Shown: positions 21,774 to 35,511 of the stretch, piece after piece | Numbering within the stretch: the stretch's first letter is position 1 | Layout of the letters: each line of letters begins with the position of its first letter | From: Apostichopus japonicus | Taxonomy: Eukaryota > Echinodermata > Holothuroidea > Aspidochirotida > Stichopodidae | NCBI RefSeq assembly: GCF_037975245.1 | Contig: NC_092582.1 | Span: 7,419,001-7,483,000, forward strand | Length of the DNA stretch: 64,000 nt | Direction: 5' to 3' | Notes under the pieces: generated by a model | What the model was told of the DNA's origin: nothing | Database searches by the model: none | Seen by the model: only the letters and a program-made list of their open reading frames with translations | Translations under genes and position numbers: made by a program

Positions 21774-24700
21774 TAAGCTATCATTTGGTCCTGTTTTAAG
21801 GGAAGTGAGAACAATTGTAGCAAGATTAGGATTATGATTGAAAATCTTATACATGGATCAATTTGAATTAATATCCAGAGTACCATTTCTCTGAAGCACA
21901 CATCTAGTCATTTTAAGTTTTAAACTGTATGTAAAACTAAGCGAACAATTATTTATGAAAGTTGGGATGCGCCAGAGTTCAGCCGTACCGAAAGTTCACC
22001 CTTTGAGAGGCTGATGGAGCCCTGCATGTGTTTGCTGACCTGCGAGAGCTCTACACACTAGGAAATTGATCTGTAGTGGAAGATCAGATCAGGATCAGAT
22101 CCTCTGCTCCAGATCTAGTGTCACAGCACTCAGAGTTGTACACAACACTGATGTGTAAAGTGTCATAGTTACTATATAGTACTGACAAAAATTACTTCAT
22201 TTTGCAACAATAACACTAAAAATGCATTATGACCTACTGTAAGCTGTTATTATCCCCAAAGGTAACAGGAATAAACACACCTAAAGACCAAAAAACAACC
22301 ACTTAGCAGGTAACAGTCTCAAAATGTAGCTGTCAATTTGAACGGAATAAAGAGGATTTGAAATTGATGCATTTAGACAGAGTTGATAAGCGAACACTTG
22401 AATTAAGTGGTCTCCAAATTGAGTCCATTAAATCACTTGTCTTGCTAGTACTGTATTAAGAATGCAGAGCTATCTAGAATCTGCAGGGACTAGCAGAATA
22501 CGAGGTTTATTTGTCGATAACGCAGTAAACTTTATATGAAAGGCTTAAGTGGTAAATACAGTATATCAAATGTTTACAACTTGCAGAGCAAAATATATAC
22601 AATAATGAACTATAACAGTTAATAGGCGCCTACAGTATCAGAAGTAGTGGTAGCAGTGTAAACTTTGTGACTGGCTTACAGTTTGACAAATTATCATTCA
22701 AAAGAACCTCACTGCATAAATATGATTTCCCTGTTGAAGGGCAAAATCTTTATTCATATTGATCATCATAATAATCTATTAATTAATTACTGATATTAGA
22801 TTAAAACGGTGTAAACCTTGAGGTATTTCCTTGAGTTCTGTGACCAAGAAAGAAAACTGAAGGAAGCGCAGTTGTTCCAAAGTTCATCATTTATAGCAGG
22901 AAGTCATAAAACACATCTATAAATTTTTGGCAGATGGTTCAATTATGAGGTCAACTTCATAATTTTTGACTTACTTGACTACTGACTTTATAGAATCAAT
23001 TAAAATACAAGTGGATGGTCAATGACTTCTAGAAGGAAATTTTGTTCATTTAGACTGTAATATAAAGACCGCACAGTAGAAAAAGATAAGTGTATTATAT
23101 TAATGTCTTCACTCTACATAGATGTAATATGCAAAGTATTTCTCTTGCAGTAGTCGTTGGGCTAAACTTTGCCATTTCTCTCGAACGTTATTTAAAATAG
23201 CTTATTTTGTTTCAGATTCAAGTTGAAATTGAATTGTTTGCAGGGTAGCAGGAAGTTTTCCATACTAATTGGCATTTAAATAAAATAAGAAAATCCAAGA
23301 ATTAATGCTTGAGGAGTCTTGATTGTACTTCACGATTCTGACGATTTAATTAAAATGAAAAGGAGAGAGACATGTGGGTATATGTTTTTTGTATTCATTA
23401 GCATGCTACAGTACTGTATATGTGTATGCAAAGTTTGCAAACCAAGCAACAATCAAAAAGCCAATTAGGGCTTTATTGATTCCTGATGCCACATTTTATA
23501 GGAGAAAATTCACGTTGAAGTTATTCGTTCTAGTACTGACTGACTGACGTGGATTTAGTAGAAATATGACATTCTAGCCTCAACCATCCTGTACCTGTTT
23601 GATATTCTACTTTAACAAGCCTAAGGTGTGTGACATTAACATACTGTATACAGAAAATAGACACACGCCACATACAGTGTACAGTAGATTCCTTAGTCAT
23701 TCGATAAGGCATCAAATAGGTCAAATCTGTTCTATGATGGAAGTAATGAAACTGTTCATGAAATGAACATCCACTGATGTAGTAATTACTGTTTATAAAT
23801 CCCAAATGTTCCCTGCACCAGCTGTCCGGGACAACAACATTTAGTTTATTTTTCTCTTTGAGTGCCCATATATTCAAATTCCCACCCTTGACCCCCTCCC
23901 CACCCCCCCGGCCTTTTGTCTTAATTAAAACCCTTTAAATGACTTAAAACCGTATCCAATACTATTCCAAATAGCTTTGAATGTATTCCAGTCACTTTCT
24001 CAAACACACCACCACCAATCTGGCAGTTTTCTTGAACCATTGTGAGGTCAATTGGATTGCAAGAATAGGAGAGTTGGGGGGGGGGGGTGTATTAGTTACA
24101 GGTCGTCATTTGAACTGTCCGAGACCTTTTAGAAATTTAGCTTCAGAGAATTGTGCCGCGCTGATACTCTAAGCCTATTATGCTTTGAGAAAGTTTCACT
24201 AATGTCTGTATTATTTTGTCGATAACTCACAGTACCCACCGACAATAGAAGAAAATAATTGTAGCCGAGGGCTGAATAGACATGAGCTCTAAGAAAAACC
24301 ATTTACGAGAGACACAAAAGATCCCTAAACACATACAAGACCCCTTTGTATAATGCTCAATTGATGTTGACATTCACCAATTAATGTCGCTCACATGACC
24401 CATATATGATAACATTATAGTCGTGTAATGCAGATGGGACCTATGGGGAAGTGGTTGCACATTTAACCACATCAAAGAAGACTCCGATGATCCTGAGCAT
24501 CTCAAACATTTATCAAAGAAATCTGTGTCTGTGATTATATATCTAGCAAAGCCTTCAATTTATGTCTAATATTAACAATTTAAGAATATTCTTTCTACTT
24601 CATTTTACAGGAGTACAAATTTATCCAGAAATGTTACTACAGTATTTATAAACCCTTATTTGGTATATACCTAGGTGCTTTAAAACTCACTCTCAAGTAC

Positions 24701-27407
24701 AGTAACATTACAATGTTTTTTTTTATATTACTTATATTTAATTTAGAAACAAGAATAACAAGAATCTAGACAGCCGACCAAACATTTGAACAATTACCGT
24801 CTGTAAACATACAGTAGTAAATTCCATAAAAAAGTTTGCTTCAGAATTTCAACGAAAAAGTTCCTCTTTTGATGAGCTGTACACTGTAGCTCTCTCTATG
24901 TTTTCATACTTTCCATACGTAGAAAAAACCGATGAACATACATGCAAGTTTAGAAATTGTCATTGGCATTCCTTCAATTAACTCCACACATTATTAACCG
25001 TTAATCAACCACACACATGCACGCACACTTTTCTTATTGTTATAAAGTATACACCCAACGATTACTCATAGTGGTTCCTTAAACAATCACAAGGACACCA
25101 AACGATTTTCATCAGAAATTTGTCACTCATCAAAATTGTCACAATTCTGTTTTTTTTCTGTTTTTTTTTTTTTTTTATCTCATCTATTCAGATACTGTAA
25201 TGACTTGTTCGGTGCTCTGGCATTTTTATTGATCCATAATTTTGGTATATTCCTTCGAAATTAATTGAGCTTCTATAGCTGAAATGAACAAAGACACGTG
25301 CCAGGGTTTGACATAGTTTCATATTTTTCAATGTATGAGGTCGTAAGTTCTGAATGGGTCTACTCCCAGGTCAAGCTCCAATTATATAAAAGTGCCCTAG
25401 AAATGATTTTCAAGGTCGTCATATAAAATGAATAACTATTAACACCGGTTTGGCAATATCTGCATGCTCTTCAGTTGTGTGTGTGTATGTGTATATCTAC
25501 TGTACTGTATATATGTGGCTGATTTCTAACAAAGCTGGTAGGAGAAAACTGGCTGAAGATTTAACAACATGAGGATCGACTGGGGTAAGATCGAATGAGA
25601 TAATTACACATCAACTTCTCGTGCCCTTATCCTTCTTTCTATTTCCCTCCCTCTTCCTTTTCTTCACTTTTCCCTAAATCTATTATTGGTATTATTTTTT
25701 GTCACTACTTTTATTTCCCATCCCATTCTCCATCCCATTTTCCCTGTCTCTTTCACCTCCCCTTTCCTCCTCCCCTCTTCTCCTCCCCCTTTCTCCTATG
25801 GCCCTACAGCAGCCCTCCTTCCGCCCTCCTTCCATCAGGTTTGGTCTCCACACGTATTTACTACAGTACTGTAAGTCCAGTATCTGAATCCTACTCTACG
25901 TTCCTGCAAACATTGTTTTATTGAAATTATACTTATTTTATCTCCCTCCTTCAATCCTCCTCAAAATGTAATTCTTACAAATTATACACATGTATATGCC
26001 CCTATCATATCTCTGTGAAATAATTAGTGACCTTGTCATACTGTGTGGTCCCTCCTTTAAATAAAACAAAAGGAAGAATATATACTGTATAGTCATATCA
26101 TGTCATATCACTTCAATGTAACCAAACCACCCTTTAGTAGATAAAACTTGGATGCAACCATGCATGATAGGTTCCTCATCATCACAAATCTGAATTGATT
26201 TTTTAAGCCCTTCGGTTTATGAAGTATAACATTAGCCATGGTAGTAATGAGTCAGTTCTGACTACAAGTAAAGAGACGCTTAGGTGATTCATCATATGCT
26301 GGCAACACCCATGTATGCAAATACAAACCAAATGTAATATTCAGAGAAATAGCCTTCTATATGATGTCATTTAATTATTAAGTACATATATATATATACA
26401 TATATGTAAACAGTACTGTAGGTATATGTTGCCTGATAGGTTCTTGCTTAAATACAGTATCTGAGGGAACCTTTTTCAGTGGAAGATATACAATTATATT
26501 AATTTTTATTTTCTATTAATTTATTTTTTTTATTTTTTATTTTTTTTTGGGGGGGGGAGAGAAATGATGCTGGCCACAAAAAAAAGACAAATAATGGTGG
26601 CCATTATAGCAATTTATGCTTCTGCAATCATCTCAGTACCAAGGTAATTCTCCCTAAATTTTTGGTTCTTTTTTCTAAATTATTTTTTACTAGGCTGTTT
26701 CTGGAAGCGGTAACTGAGCACTTACAGGCACTACAATATTTCCTGATTTGGATACATACTTAGCTTTGTATCTAGATATCGGCTACACATCTGTAACATG
26801 GAAGAGGTAGCAGAGGGCATAGATGGGTGTTGCCAATGTAAATTGATATCAGAATTAATTTAGGAAAGGGGGAATATTTTAATATAAATAATGCTCATGG
26901 GAAATGGTAGAACTTTTTAATAACTGTATGATCACCTTTAAATGGACTATTTCATGTGCAGCCTATAAATTTTGTGAAAAAGGCTCAATCTGCCTCTTCT
27001 CCCCCCTCCCCCTTTCCCTCCACACAGACTGAACCCCAGTGAACTACCCTTTGAGATACATGCATGAACACAGCATATGGAATGGTCAGGCAAGGACTGT
27101 AGTGTATAGTTACATATTGCAATCAATGTTTCAAAGTGACATACAGGATTTACCCTACGGCTGCGGTAAATCAATGTGTAAATAACTGTTTTTGTTTACG
27201 CATAACACCCGCAGGGGAAGTGGCTCCTCATAAAACACAAACACAGGCAACCGGTTTTCCAGGTAAAAAAGCTGTTTCTCTTAAGAGGGTATTTGTTTAC
27301 AATTCTCTAAATTAACGTCAAAGGGTAACCTTTAATTTCCTCTGACATTTGGGGGGATATAAATGTACAATTGTCTCAGATATGTTTGACAGGTTATCAT
27401 TGACCTG
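21774..27407. other. Non-coding spacer
   Basis: More than 5 kb of AT-rich DNA with no supportable gene. It holds a C-rich run at 23893-23911, G11 at 24077-24087, T runs at 25149-25178, a pyrimidine-only tract at 25741-25797, a TA microsatellite at 26388-26406 and a T/G homopolymer block at 26525-26560. A 115-codon minus-strand frame (23530-23877) has no domain. Confidence 0.5.
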
Positions 27408-27495
27408 CAGGGTAATATCGTAATGCGCCTTGAGCACCGTTATCGGTGAATATGTCTGCACTTTATAAAATCCTCAATATTTATTATTATAATTA
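27408..27495 (-). repeat. SINE-like interspersed repeat fragment, copy B
   Basis: The segment GTAATGCGCCTTGAGCACCG, then TTATCGGTGAATATG and CACTTTATAAAATCC, runs into TTATTATTATAAT. It is the reverse complement of the core at 5085-5160: both share TGCTCAAGGCGC and the TTTATAA(A)GTGC block. Read on the plus strand it looks like a SINE 3' end: a GCGC core followed by a TTA simple repeat. Confidence 0.5.
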
Positions 27496-28339
27496 AAACA
27501 AATTCCATCCATTGATAAATCACTGAGGATTGCTTAATAATATAAATTCTTGTGATTTTCATATCATTTTCAGATGGTCATTTCACTTTAAAATGACCGC
27601 TGAGACGACGGAGGAATGGACCAAACAACATGTACCACCTGTATCAAAGTGCCATATCTATCTATCCACTTTATCTCCTTGGCAATATACACTTTCCTCT
27701 GTCCCCTAACCCTCCCCCATCCCCCCACCCATCACAATACTATACAGAGTTGCCTCTTATCAGTGACCTATAACTTGGACAGCTCCCTCTCTCAATCCTC
27801 ATATCTCCATTCTACTATGCTTGCGGGTGACGCAACTGTACAATTCTGCATTTTTGCCACCAAATATATTACTTCAGATTTCTCAAGCAATGAAACAAAA
27901 ACAAATAGTTAACTTACTTGTAAGGCTCTGACTGAATGGCTCTCAAAGTCAAAGGTTTTAATTTTTACAAGTTAAGCAGTCATATTCCCTTTTTAGATAT
28001 CTCTCTTCCTCCCCCCCCCCCCTCCTCCCCTCATCCCCCTTCCCTCATTTTTTTATTCAAGCTTAGCAGGATTTATATTAATTGCTTAATAATTCAATGA
28101 CTTGATCAATTCTAAAACTGAGAGATTTTAAATTATACAGACCACCCACACATTATATACAACTAGGTAATAATGACTTTGTCTCTAGGGCAATGTATAA
28201 ACAAAGACTGCAGGGTAACTTTTCTATCTTAAACATCAAACCTGAAAGTAAAACTCATGATTAAAAAGCATTGTCATAGTCAAAATAAAGGACAGATATT
28301 TTCAAGGATATGATATAATTTCCTTGGAGCTATTAGTTA
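27496..28339. other. Non-coding spacer
   Basis: Contains a C-rich tract at 28010-28042. A 98-codon plus frame at 27616-27912 lacks support. Confidence 0.5.
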
Positions 28340-28879
28340 ATGGGAGTAAAAGGGCAACAAATACTATACTGTTGCTTTGCTATCAACATGGAAAGAATTT
28401 GCAAAGTTATACCAGGGAGTTGTTATGGAACAACTCCCTGGTTAAACCACCAATATGCTTACCTAGATCAACATAAATTCCCTCAAGTATTTGCTATTTA
28501 TCATAACAAAGTCAGTGATGATGAATACACACCTAAGCAGGCACAGTTACTACACCAAAAGGTCCAGGCCAAAGGGGGGGGGGGGGCATGGAGGCAAAAA
28601 GTATGCCAATTTCATACCTTACTGGATCCCTTTATAATATCACAGCTGATTTTGAATGAGTTGTTACAGCTGCCTCCAAGAGATCAAATAGCTCATGATG
28701 TTATGTATGCCTCATTGCACTCATACTCAAACCGCAAAACCGGTATTCAAAAAGATATTTCAGGTCTCCCTGGATTCAACAATAGAAGTGTGATTGTTAC
28801 AACTCATTCTGGAAACACCTTTCCACCAGACTGCATATCACTTCACCCTGATGATATAAACAGCTTAAAAAGGGTTTAA
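28340..28879 (+). CDS. Unidentified 179-codon open frame
   Basis: This is the longest open frame outside the minisatellite. It includes NMERICKVIPGSCYGTTPWL, LLDPFIISQLILNELLQLPP and SLHPDDINSLKRV. No domain, signal peptide or membrane segment is recognised. Two features argue against intact coding: a G12 homopolymer (28575-28586) reads as four glycines in mid-frame, and codons 25-34 lie within a perfect 13-bp inverted repeat (28412-28441). Composition is only slightly above the flanks. It may be a decayed gene fragment or retro-copy, an exon, or chance; homopolymer length will decide whether the frame is real. Confidence 0.22.
   Translation: MGVKGQQILYCCFAINMERICKVIPGSCYGTTPWLNHQYAYLDQHKFPQVFAIYHNKVSDDEYTPKQAQLLHQKVQAKGGGGAWRQKVCQFHTLLDPFIISQLILNELLQLPPRDQIAHDVMYASLHSYSNRKTGIQKDISGLPGFNNRSVIVTTHSGNTFPPDCISLHPDDINSLKRV
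28412..28441. repeat. Perfect 13-bp inverted repeat with 4-base loop
   Basis: CCAGGGAGTTGTT, loop ATGG, AACAACTCCCTGG. All 13 positions pair and the flanks extend the match partly (GTTATA and TTAAAC). It could form a stable hairpin in RNA or a cruciform in DNA. Confidence 0.9.
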
Positions 28880-31302
28880 GAAAAAGCCCAATTTGTAAAC
28901 ATTCAGTGAGTCAGAGATATTAGACAATAGATACAAACTCCTATTGGACCATGCCAAGCTACACGATGATGCATTTAAGGGAATTTGAATATTGTTACCA
29001 TTTCTTTTCGAGGTGTTTGCACCATCAAATTAATTTAAACAACCAATAGATGCATATACAGGTAGATATCACAGTCAGGAGGGGGAAGGGAGGGGTTGTA
29101 GGGGGAGGGCATTATAAAATGTCAATTACAACTTGAATGCAAAACTGTAGAACCAATGACAAGTAGGAAACTAAATATGCAATCAAATAACAGGAAACTA
29201 TCTGATATAACTCAGACCTCAAGTTTCAAGCTACTTACTGTTTAAATGCACCAACAAGATTTTGCCTTTTGCCAATAGCCAACAAAAAAATTGCACATGC
29301 ATGCATTTTCTGCAGGTAGACATTAAGAACATAAAACATATGACACGGCGTCAGTTAACAATATTCGGATCATGTCCCAGTTGCCGCCGGTTGCTTTTAG
29401 TTTTGACTATACCATTCGATGAAGGTTGGCGTCCGGTTTAACGATGGTAACGAAGGTTGGCATAAGGTTAGGGATTAATAATAATTTTAAATTTTTTTTA
29501 TAATTCACTAATTTAAAATAGTTTCATGACGTTAAGTCTCGTTCTCAAAATAATTTGAGAATGGTGGCAAAACGATGACTGGTTTAGATACCACACAAAT
29601 AAAAAAATTCACCCAAACTACATAGTGGAATATCCTCAAACATCACCAGTACTTTTCTCTACATTTTACAAAGAATTACTCTAAAATATCTACAACAAGA
29701 ATTTTTTCACTATAAATCACTACTTCTATGGCTGTTATTGTAGTTAAGCAATTAACTATTCAGCCCTTTTCTTCATTTTGAAACAACTGTTGACAAATAC
29801 ACCTATTATCAAATTCACTGTGACAATTCTTTGACAATTATAGTGATTCAATTGAATTCAGGGAATGTTTACATTTTAGTACATACAGTATGAAGGCAAT
29901 TAAGACTATTGAAAATAAAAACAATTAACAATAAAATTAATGTTTTTCTTGAAAAAGCAACAAATTATTATCACAAACCTGCATATCCTTTTGGGTTCCT
30001 AGGAAAACACAATCCTAAGCCAAGGAATCCAGGGCTTTTGATGCTTTCTGAGGCTACCATTGTAGAAGACCACTTAAATTTTCCCCTTTTGAGACTCCAA
30101 TCAATAAAGTATAATTAATTCACTGCAGTCCTTATACACCGGCATATCTGGTTGGCAAGATCTATCCCAACTGAATGCTTCCTTCACTACAAGTAATGAT
30201 TTCCAAAGAAAACTGCCAGCACAACATGACAAAGATCTAGTTTTACACCAACTCCATATCATGTCATAATCATATCCAGGAATTTTGTGTTCTCGTCATA
30301 TTACCAAAGCATGTTTCTACACTGGCATGTTTGTTAGTGACTAATTCACATATTCAACCCCCCCTACAGGTGTTTACACCAACAGACAGCACTGAATGAA
30401 AATCTTTGCTAGCATACAATTGGTTGTAAGGAGTTATAAGCATAGATACAATTGGCTGTCAATACCAACCTTTAGTGTCAAGGAATGACTCTGGACTGTA
30501 CCATTTTGTAATGAGGTTGAGACATGTCACTGTCAATTCAACTTCACTGTTCTGTTCTCCTTAATATGACTATTAAGCACTTAGTATAGATAAACCCTCC
30601 AAATAATATTTTTCAAAACATTTACTGAATCGGTTTACAGATTTTCAACTAAGAGGGACATATGACTTAAGTCAAAGTCTGAACATATTATAAATTTCAC
30701 CCCTCTTGAAAAATGAAAGGTGCTTATTTCCCAAACCAAATGAATTATGCATCATGGGAATGATCCACTATTACACACAGGGAAGAAGTATTTGATACTG
30801 TATTTGTACTGTAATTCAACTTGGATCATGAAATAATATACACTTGTATATGAGTAGACTTTGGAATTCCTGGGAATTTATCAAATACTAGGAAAGATAT
30901 AAGTGTAAAGTTGAATGTCATAGAACTATCCTGGGGGTGGGTGGGTGGGTGTTGTCCAACCCAATCCTATGACAATTCTGGATAAATATGATATTGAAGT
31001 GCTATTACATCATCTATTTCACTGGGATAAATGTTATCAATATGTTTACCCGAAAATGTCAGTTTGGTCAAAATGCTTCACGTTTCCATAGTACTTTTGT
31101 GTCCTAGTGATTCTTGAATTTCTAAATTAATTTCCAGACATATCAAGGAGTGTTAAATCAGACCATTTGATGTCTCAGTGAGGAAAAGTCATTTGATGTT
31201 AGCAGTGAAATGCTTCTTGAAGTTGAATGAGTGACAATCATTTGAATGTTTTATCATATTAAGGATCAATACAGATTATACTTTAAATGTAACTCTGAAA
31301 AC
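28880..31302. other. Non-coding spacer
   Basis: AT-rich. A G-rich stretch lies at 29079-29108, a CpG-richer patch at 29343-29460 and (GGGT)n at 30931-30951. No gene evidence. Confidence 0.5.
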
Positions 31303-31407
31303 ATATCACATAAAAAGATAATAATATCACATAAAAAGATAATGATATCACATAAAAAGAAGAATATATCACATAAAAAGATTATTATATCACATTAAAA
31401 GAGAATA
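31303..31407. repeat. 21-bp tandem repeat, five copies
   Basis: ATATCACATAAAAAGATAAT-type units start at 31303, 31324, 31345, 31366 and 31387. The period is exactly 21 bp and the final copy is degenerate. Confidence 0.93.
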
Positions 31408-34400
31408 CCACATGAAATGAGAGTACCAACCTTTGTGACAAAGGTTAAAAGTTGCATTGGGTTGCAAATGTAAAGTTTCATTAGGTCAATGTAATATCCC
31501 AGCAAATATAAGACGGGAAAACCATTGAGACTAACTTTAAAAGAGATCATTGTGGCAACCACAATTTGTTTCCTCCTTATTAACTAGATACATAGGACTA
31601 AAGAAAGTCCAATACTGAAAAGTTTGTGTCCCACAAAGTATATAAGTAATATTTCAAGGGTCTCCCAGAACATACTGTACACGTGTACACCTTTGAATTA
31701 AGTAAATGCCTAATTATTTCATTCCAGCCTAAATTTTAGTGGATTAAATGGAAAGTGAAAGGTGGATGGTATCATTTCTCAATAAAAGTTGATATTCTGG
31801 GAAGTATTGCTAAGGATTGTAAGACTTTTATCCTCCTCGTTTGCCAAATTAATTGTATAAGTTTCGAGAAAGATTCAACGCTTTATCCATTGCATTTTCC
31901 ACTGGTTAGGTCATGATTACTGTTGCTTAAGTTGTGATTTTAATTTGTCAGGAACTTAAAAAATATGACCAAACAAAAATAAAATTCATAATCATATTCA
32001 CATAATTAAATTATGCTATCAAGAAATTTGTATTCAACAGACCTGCTGATCCAATTGATGCAGCAATCATGCTGCAAAATGTTTTGAAACAATTCCTTAA
32101 TCTACTGTTGATCAACTTTGCGTTAGTTATTCGCACATTGCATGATTATAGCCAGATTCTGGATAATTTTAATCCCAGACCCATTGAGCATTGAATACTC
32201 AAAGTTAAGATTACCATTAATCAAGGTCAAACATCTTTCTAGAATCATTTTCTTCGAATGATGATTTACCAAGAAAATAATATCAATCATTTTAGTTGAT
32301 TCAGAAACATTTTGTTGCACAGATAATATTTCATATTACAATTTATAACATTTGAAAATTGGAATCAAATTCTATCCAGTATTGGTTCGTGATGATTATA
32401 GTCAAACTGAATGGACTTGAACACAAATCTTTTGAGATGTTTTTTTTCTTCCCCTGAAGATTAACTTATGGAAAACATCACATTTAATCAAGTACGTCTA
32501 TCGTTTCGAACTGCCGTAAACTTGCACGACTTCATCTTTTACTTTTCGATGTCATATGAAAAATTTCACCTTGGTAATAGAGTGCTGTACTTTCAAGATA
32601 CAGGTCTGCTCATCACCTATCCTACTGTAATACAGCACTTGTTGTTTTGCTTCTCAGTTTGAAAACACCTCTTTTCACCAGCCCCCCTCCCCCACCCCCC
32701 TGGTTTTTGGTCTTACAAGTTGCAGAAGGAACAATAATATTTGGCCTCCCTGATGCAACCCCTAAGAGGACATCTTTGTGTAAGTCCACCCAGTCCAGCT
32801 GTGCTCATCACTTGGTTCACAGTAGGAGCTACCAGTAAATGTAAATCTATCAACTGTACTTCACCCTCTCCCCAACCTTCAAAGGTAACAAACATAAACA
32901 GGCAATACACAGTCAAGATGTTAAGAATCCACTAAATATTATAATGCGGTAACCGGTCACGCTCCCGATCTGCCACAAAAATTTAAAACCTTTGGTTGTC
33001 ATGAACAATGCAGCATTCTTAGTTTAGCAAAAGTTCTTGAAAATTTTGAAATTATTTGCTGTTTTTCTTTCCCTAAACAATGTTTTTCATAAATTCATAA
33101 TCACAAACAGAAAAATCTGTTTTCTTTTTAAAAGTTTTTCAGAAGACCTGCGTTTATCATAGAGGACACTTAAAATATCATTACTTGATTCAATGCAGGT
33201 TGCATATTTGTACCTTTTTATTTTTACTTTGTTTTAAGTTTAAAACACTTCTTAAAGGAATGTCCAGTAGTGAAATGAAATTGTGGGACAGCAAAATCTG
33301 ACCTTGATGTTGTCTGATAGTCAAAGTCTATTTGAAGTAAAACCAGTGCAAACAACCTCTCTGATTGGACAACCATTATGGAAAGTATAAGGCACCTATT
33401 AGTTTTACATGAAATCATTGCTATATAAACGGCAGGCTAGGCCTATCACCACATATGGCTTATGGGGTGTCGTCATCTTGTCCACTTCACAACTCAAGAT
33501 TACAATCCAATTTTTACAGTGTCAACATTGGCTTTAGGATCACATACAAGCACACACACTATAATTTAAAATGTATCTAGGTACTTCATAGGTTCATGGT
33601 TTCAGCATAGCTGGAAACAGAAATATTCCCCCATCATAGTTTTTACAAACTAACATAATACAAACATTAATTTACTTAAAACATACACTAAGCCAACCAT
33701 CATCATCATCGTCATCTACATGATAATTAGCTTACTTTGACACGCAACCCTCCCCCAAGCAGCTAAGAAAATTCTCTTTTCCCTTAGAAGACATCTATGT
33801 ACAGCAAGTTCCTCTTCCCACAACGTAAAAGACTTGAACTAGTCTAAAATATGACATCATTCAGTCACATGTGCTTCAAGATTGATGGTTTCCTTTAACC
33901 AATTGAAATGTTTTTTTTTCTGTAATGGAGAAGGATCTTACAAATACAAAATCTAAAACATACCATAACAAGTACTGACACGACATAACAAATGGCATTG
34001 GTTTCAGTGTTGACATTGTTTACAATTTACCTTGAAATTTTTTTTTTCTTTTTTTCTTCAAAAGGAAGAAAGTAAGCAGTTTCAGATCTGACTTTAATAG
34101 CACTTTGATATCACACATTTGCAAACTGACTGTGACAGTCATCGATTTGCCAACAAGGATATGTCCCAAATTACAACATTTTTCTAACTTGCTATTTGGG
34201 AGAATTGTTTTGTTACAATGATCTCTATTATGAAAGCCAAAGTCAATGGTATGGTTTCTTTCAACCAGTGTACTTGAGGACTGAATTGAATAAGAAATGT
34301 TACCATTTATATATATTTTTTTTCTTTTCCCCTGACACCTCTCTCTGGGCCTCCTCTTAATAAATTGTAATAAATTGTTAAAGCCCTTATAAATCTACCA

Positions 34401-35511
34401 ACTGAAAGGCTGAACTTCCTAACCAGGAGTTGTTTACTTCGTCAACTGTGTTCCACAAAGAACAATCAAAAAAACTTGTCCACAAGGAACACTAAAAAAA
34501 ATTTAAAAAAATCTTGTACTGAAATAGAGGGCGCTGTGTCACAATAACATTCACTGAAGAGTCAATGTGACAAAGCTAGCAGTTCCACAAGAAAATCCAC
34601 ATAGTGAAAGCAACATGCCTTACTTTATTAAGTTACCCTCATGTAAATGTTTTTCATAAATTATTCCTTCTTTATTTAGTTTTCTTTTCTTCATTTCCTT
34701 TATGCAGCAAATTTTGTTCGAGAATCGGAAATAAAGACGATATCCACAGTGCTTACGCAACGATGGGTTAAAAGGGATCACTCTCAATGTGTTGGTTGGA
34801 ATTATGACCTCAATTGGCGAAGCTAGCACTTGATGTTTGTTATTGTTTCAGACTTGGTCAATAACTATCAGCTCATATTTTCTCCTACCAATTGACAAAG
34901 GACTTGCCTAATTTCATTTTACATAAAGTTTAGGTATTAAACTAGAATTAGATGTCACAGGTTGATATGACTGATTTGAATTCCAAGAGAAGGTGAACCA
35001 GGGGGTTACCATGACAATGAGTGATTGCAAACTTGTGAGAGCAAAATGAATATGAACATGACTAGTGCAAATAATGTTTCACAGTTCATCAAATTATTGA
35101 CCCAAAATACTAGCTACAAAGTAAAATAATCAACGGTTGGTCACTCATCCTCTAACTTCAGCAGGCATTATAAGTTCACCCAAGACATTTCTTACCATAG
35201 TACTGAGACACTTAATTATCTATTTTATTACTACTCATAGGCAAACAAATAATATCAAGTAACAGAACCCGTCTCAGAAGATACATTTTAAAAAGTTTCA
35301 CAAATTTTAGCATGCTTACACAGTTGGGCCCAATAATACAATTGACCTTTAAATAAGGAATGTGGAGATGCATACATTCCCTCCCCCTCCCACCTCCCAG
35401 TCCCACCTCCACCTCCCCCTCCTACCTTCCCCTCCCCCCTTTTCACATTCAAAATATTGTGTGAGATTTTACATCAGTTGTGCCAAAGCAGTTCCGATCA
35501 TCATTAATTAC
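31408..35511. other. Non-coding spacer
   Basis: AT-rich with pyrimidine tracts at 32680-32701 and 35377-35441. Short frames at 32.6-32.9 kb on both strands lack family support. Confidence 0.5.

Noticed and set aside
23530-23877. 115-codon minus-strand frame
   Set aside because: No recognisable motif, no ATG context or splice sites, ordinary AT-rich composition.
27703-27716. CCCTAACCCTCCC resembling telomere repeats
   Set aside because: A single imperfect unit within a C-rich tract; no array.
27900-27960. Minus-strand donor CCTTACAA|GTAAGTTA with a short open frame
   Set aside because: No acceptor; the upstream minus strand is purine-rich.
32647-32935. Overlapping 63-67-codon frames on both strands
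   Set aside because: No frame stands out; splice sites possible on the plus strand only for a 53-bp segment. Insufficient.
33253-33898. TTAAAGGAAT and ATTTCCTTTAA-like ends 640 bp apart, a possible TTAA element
   Set aside because: Only the five-base AGGAA core matches; inverted ends do not extend.
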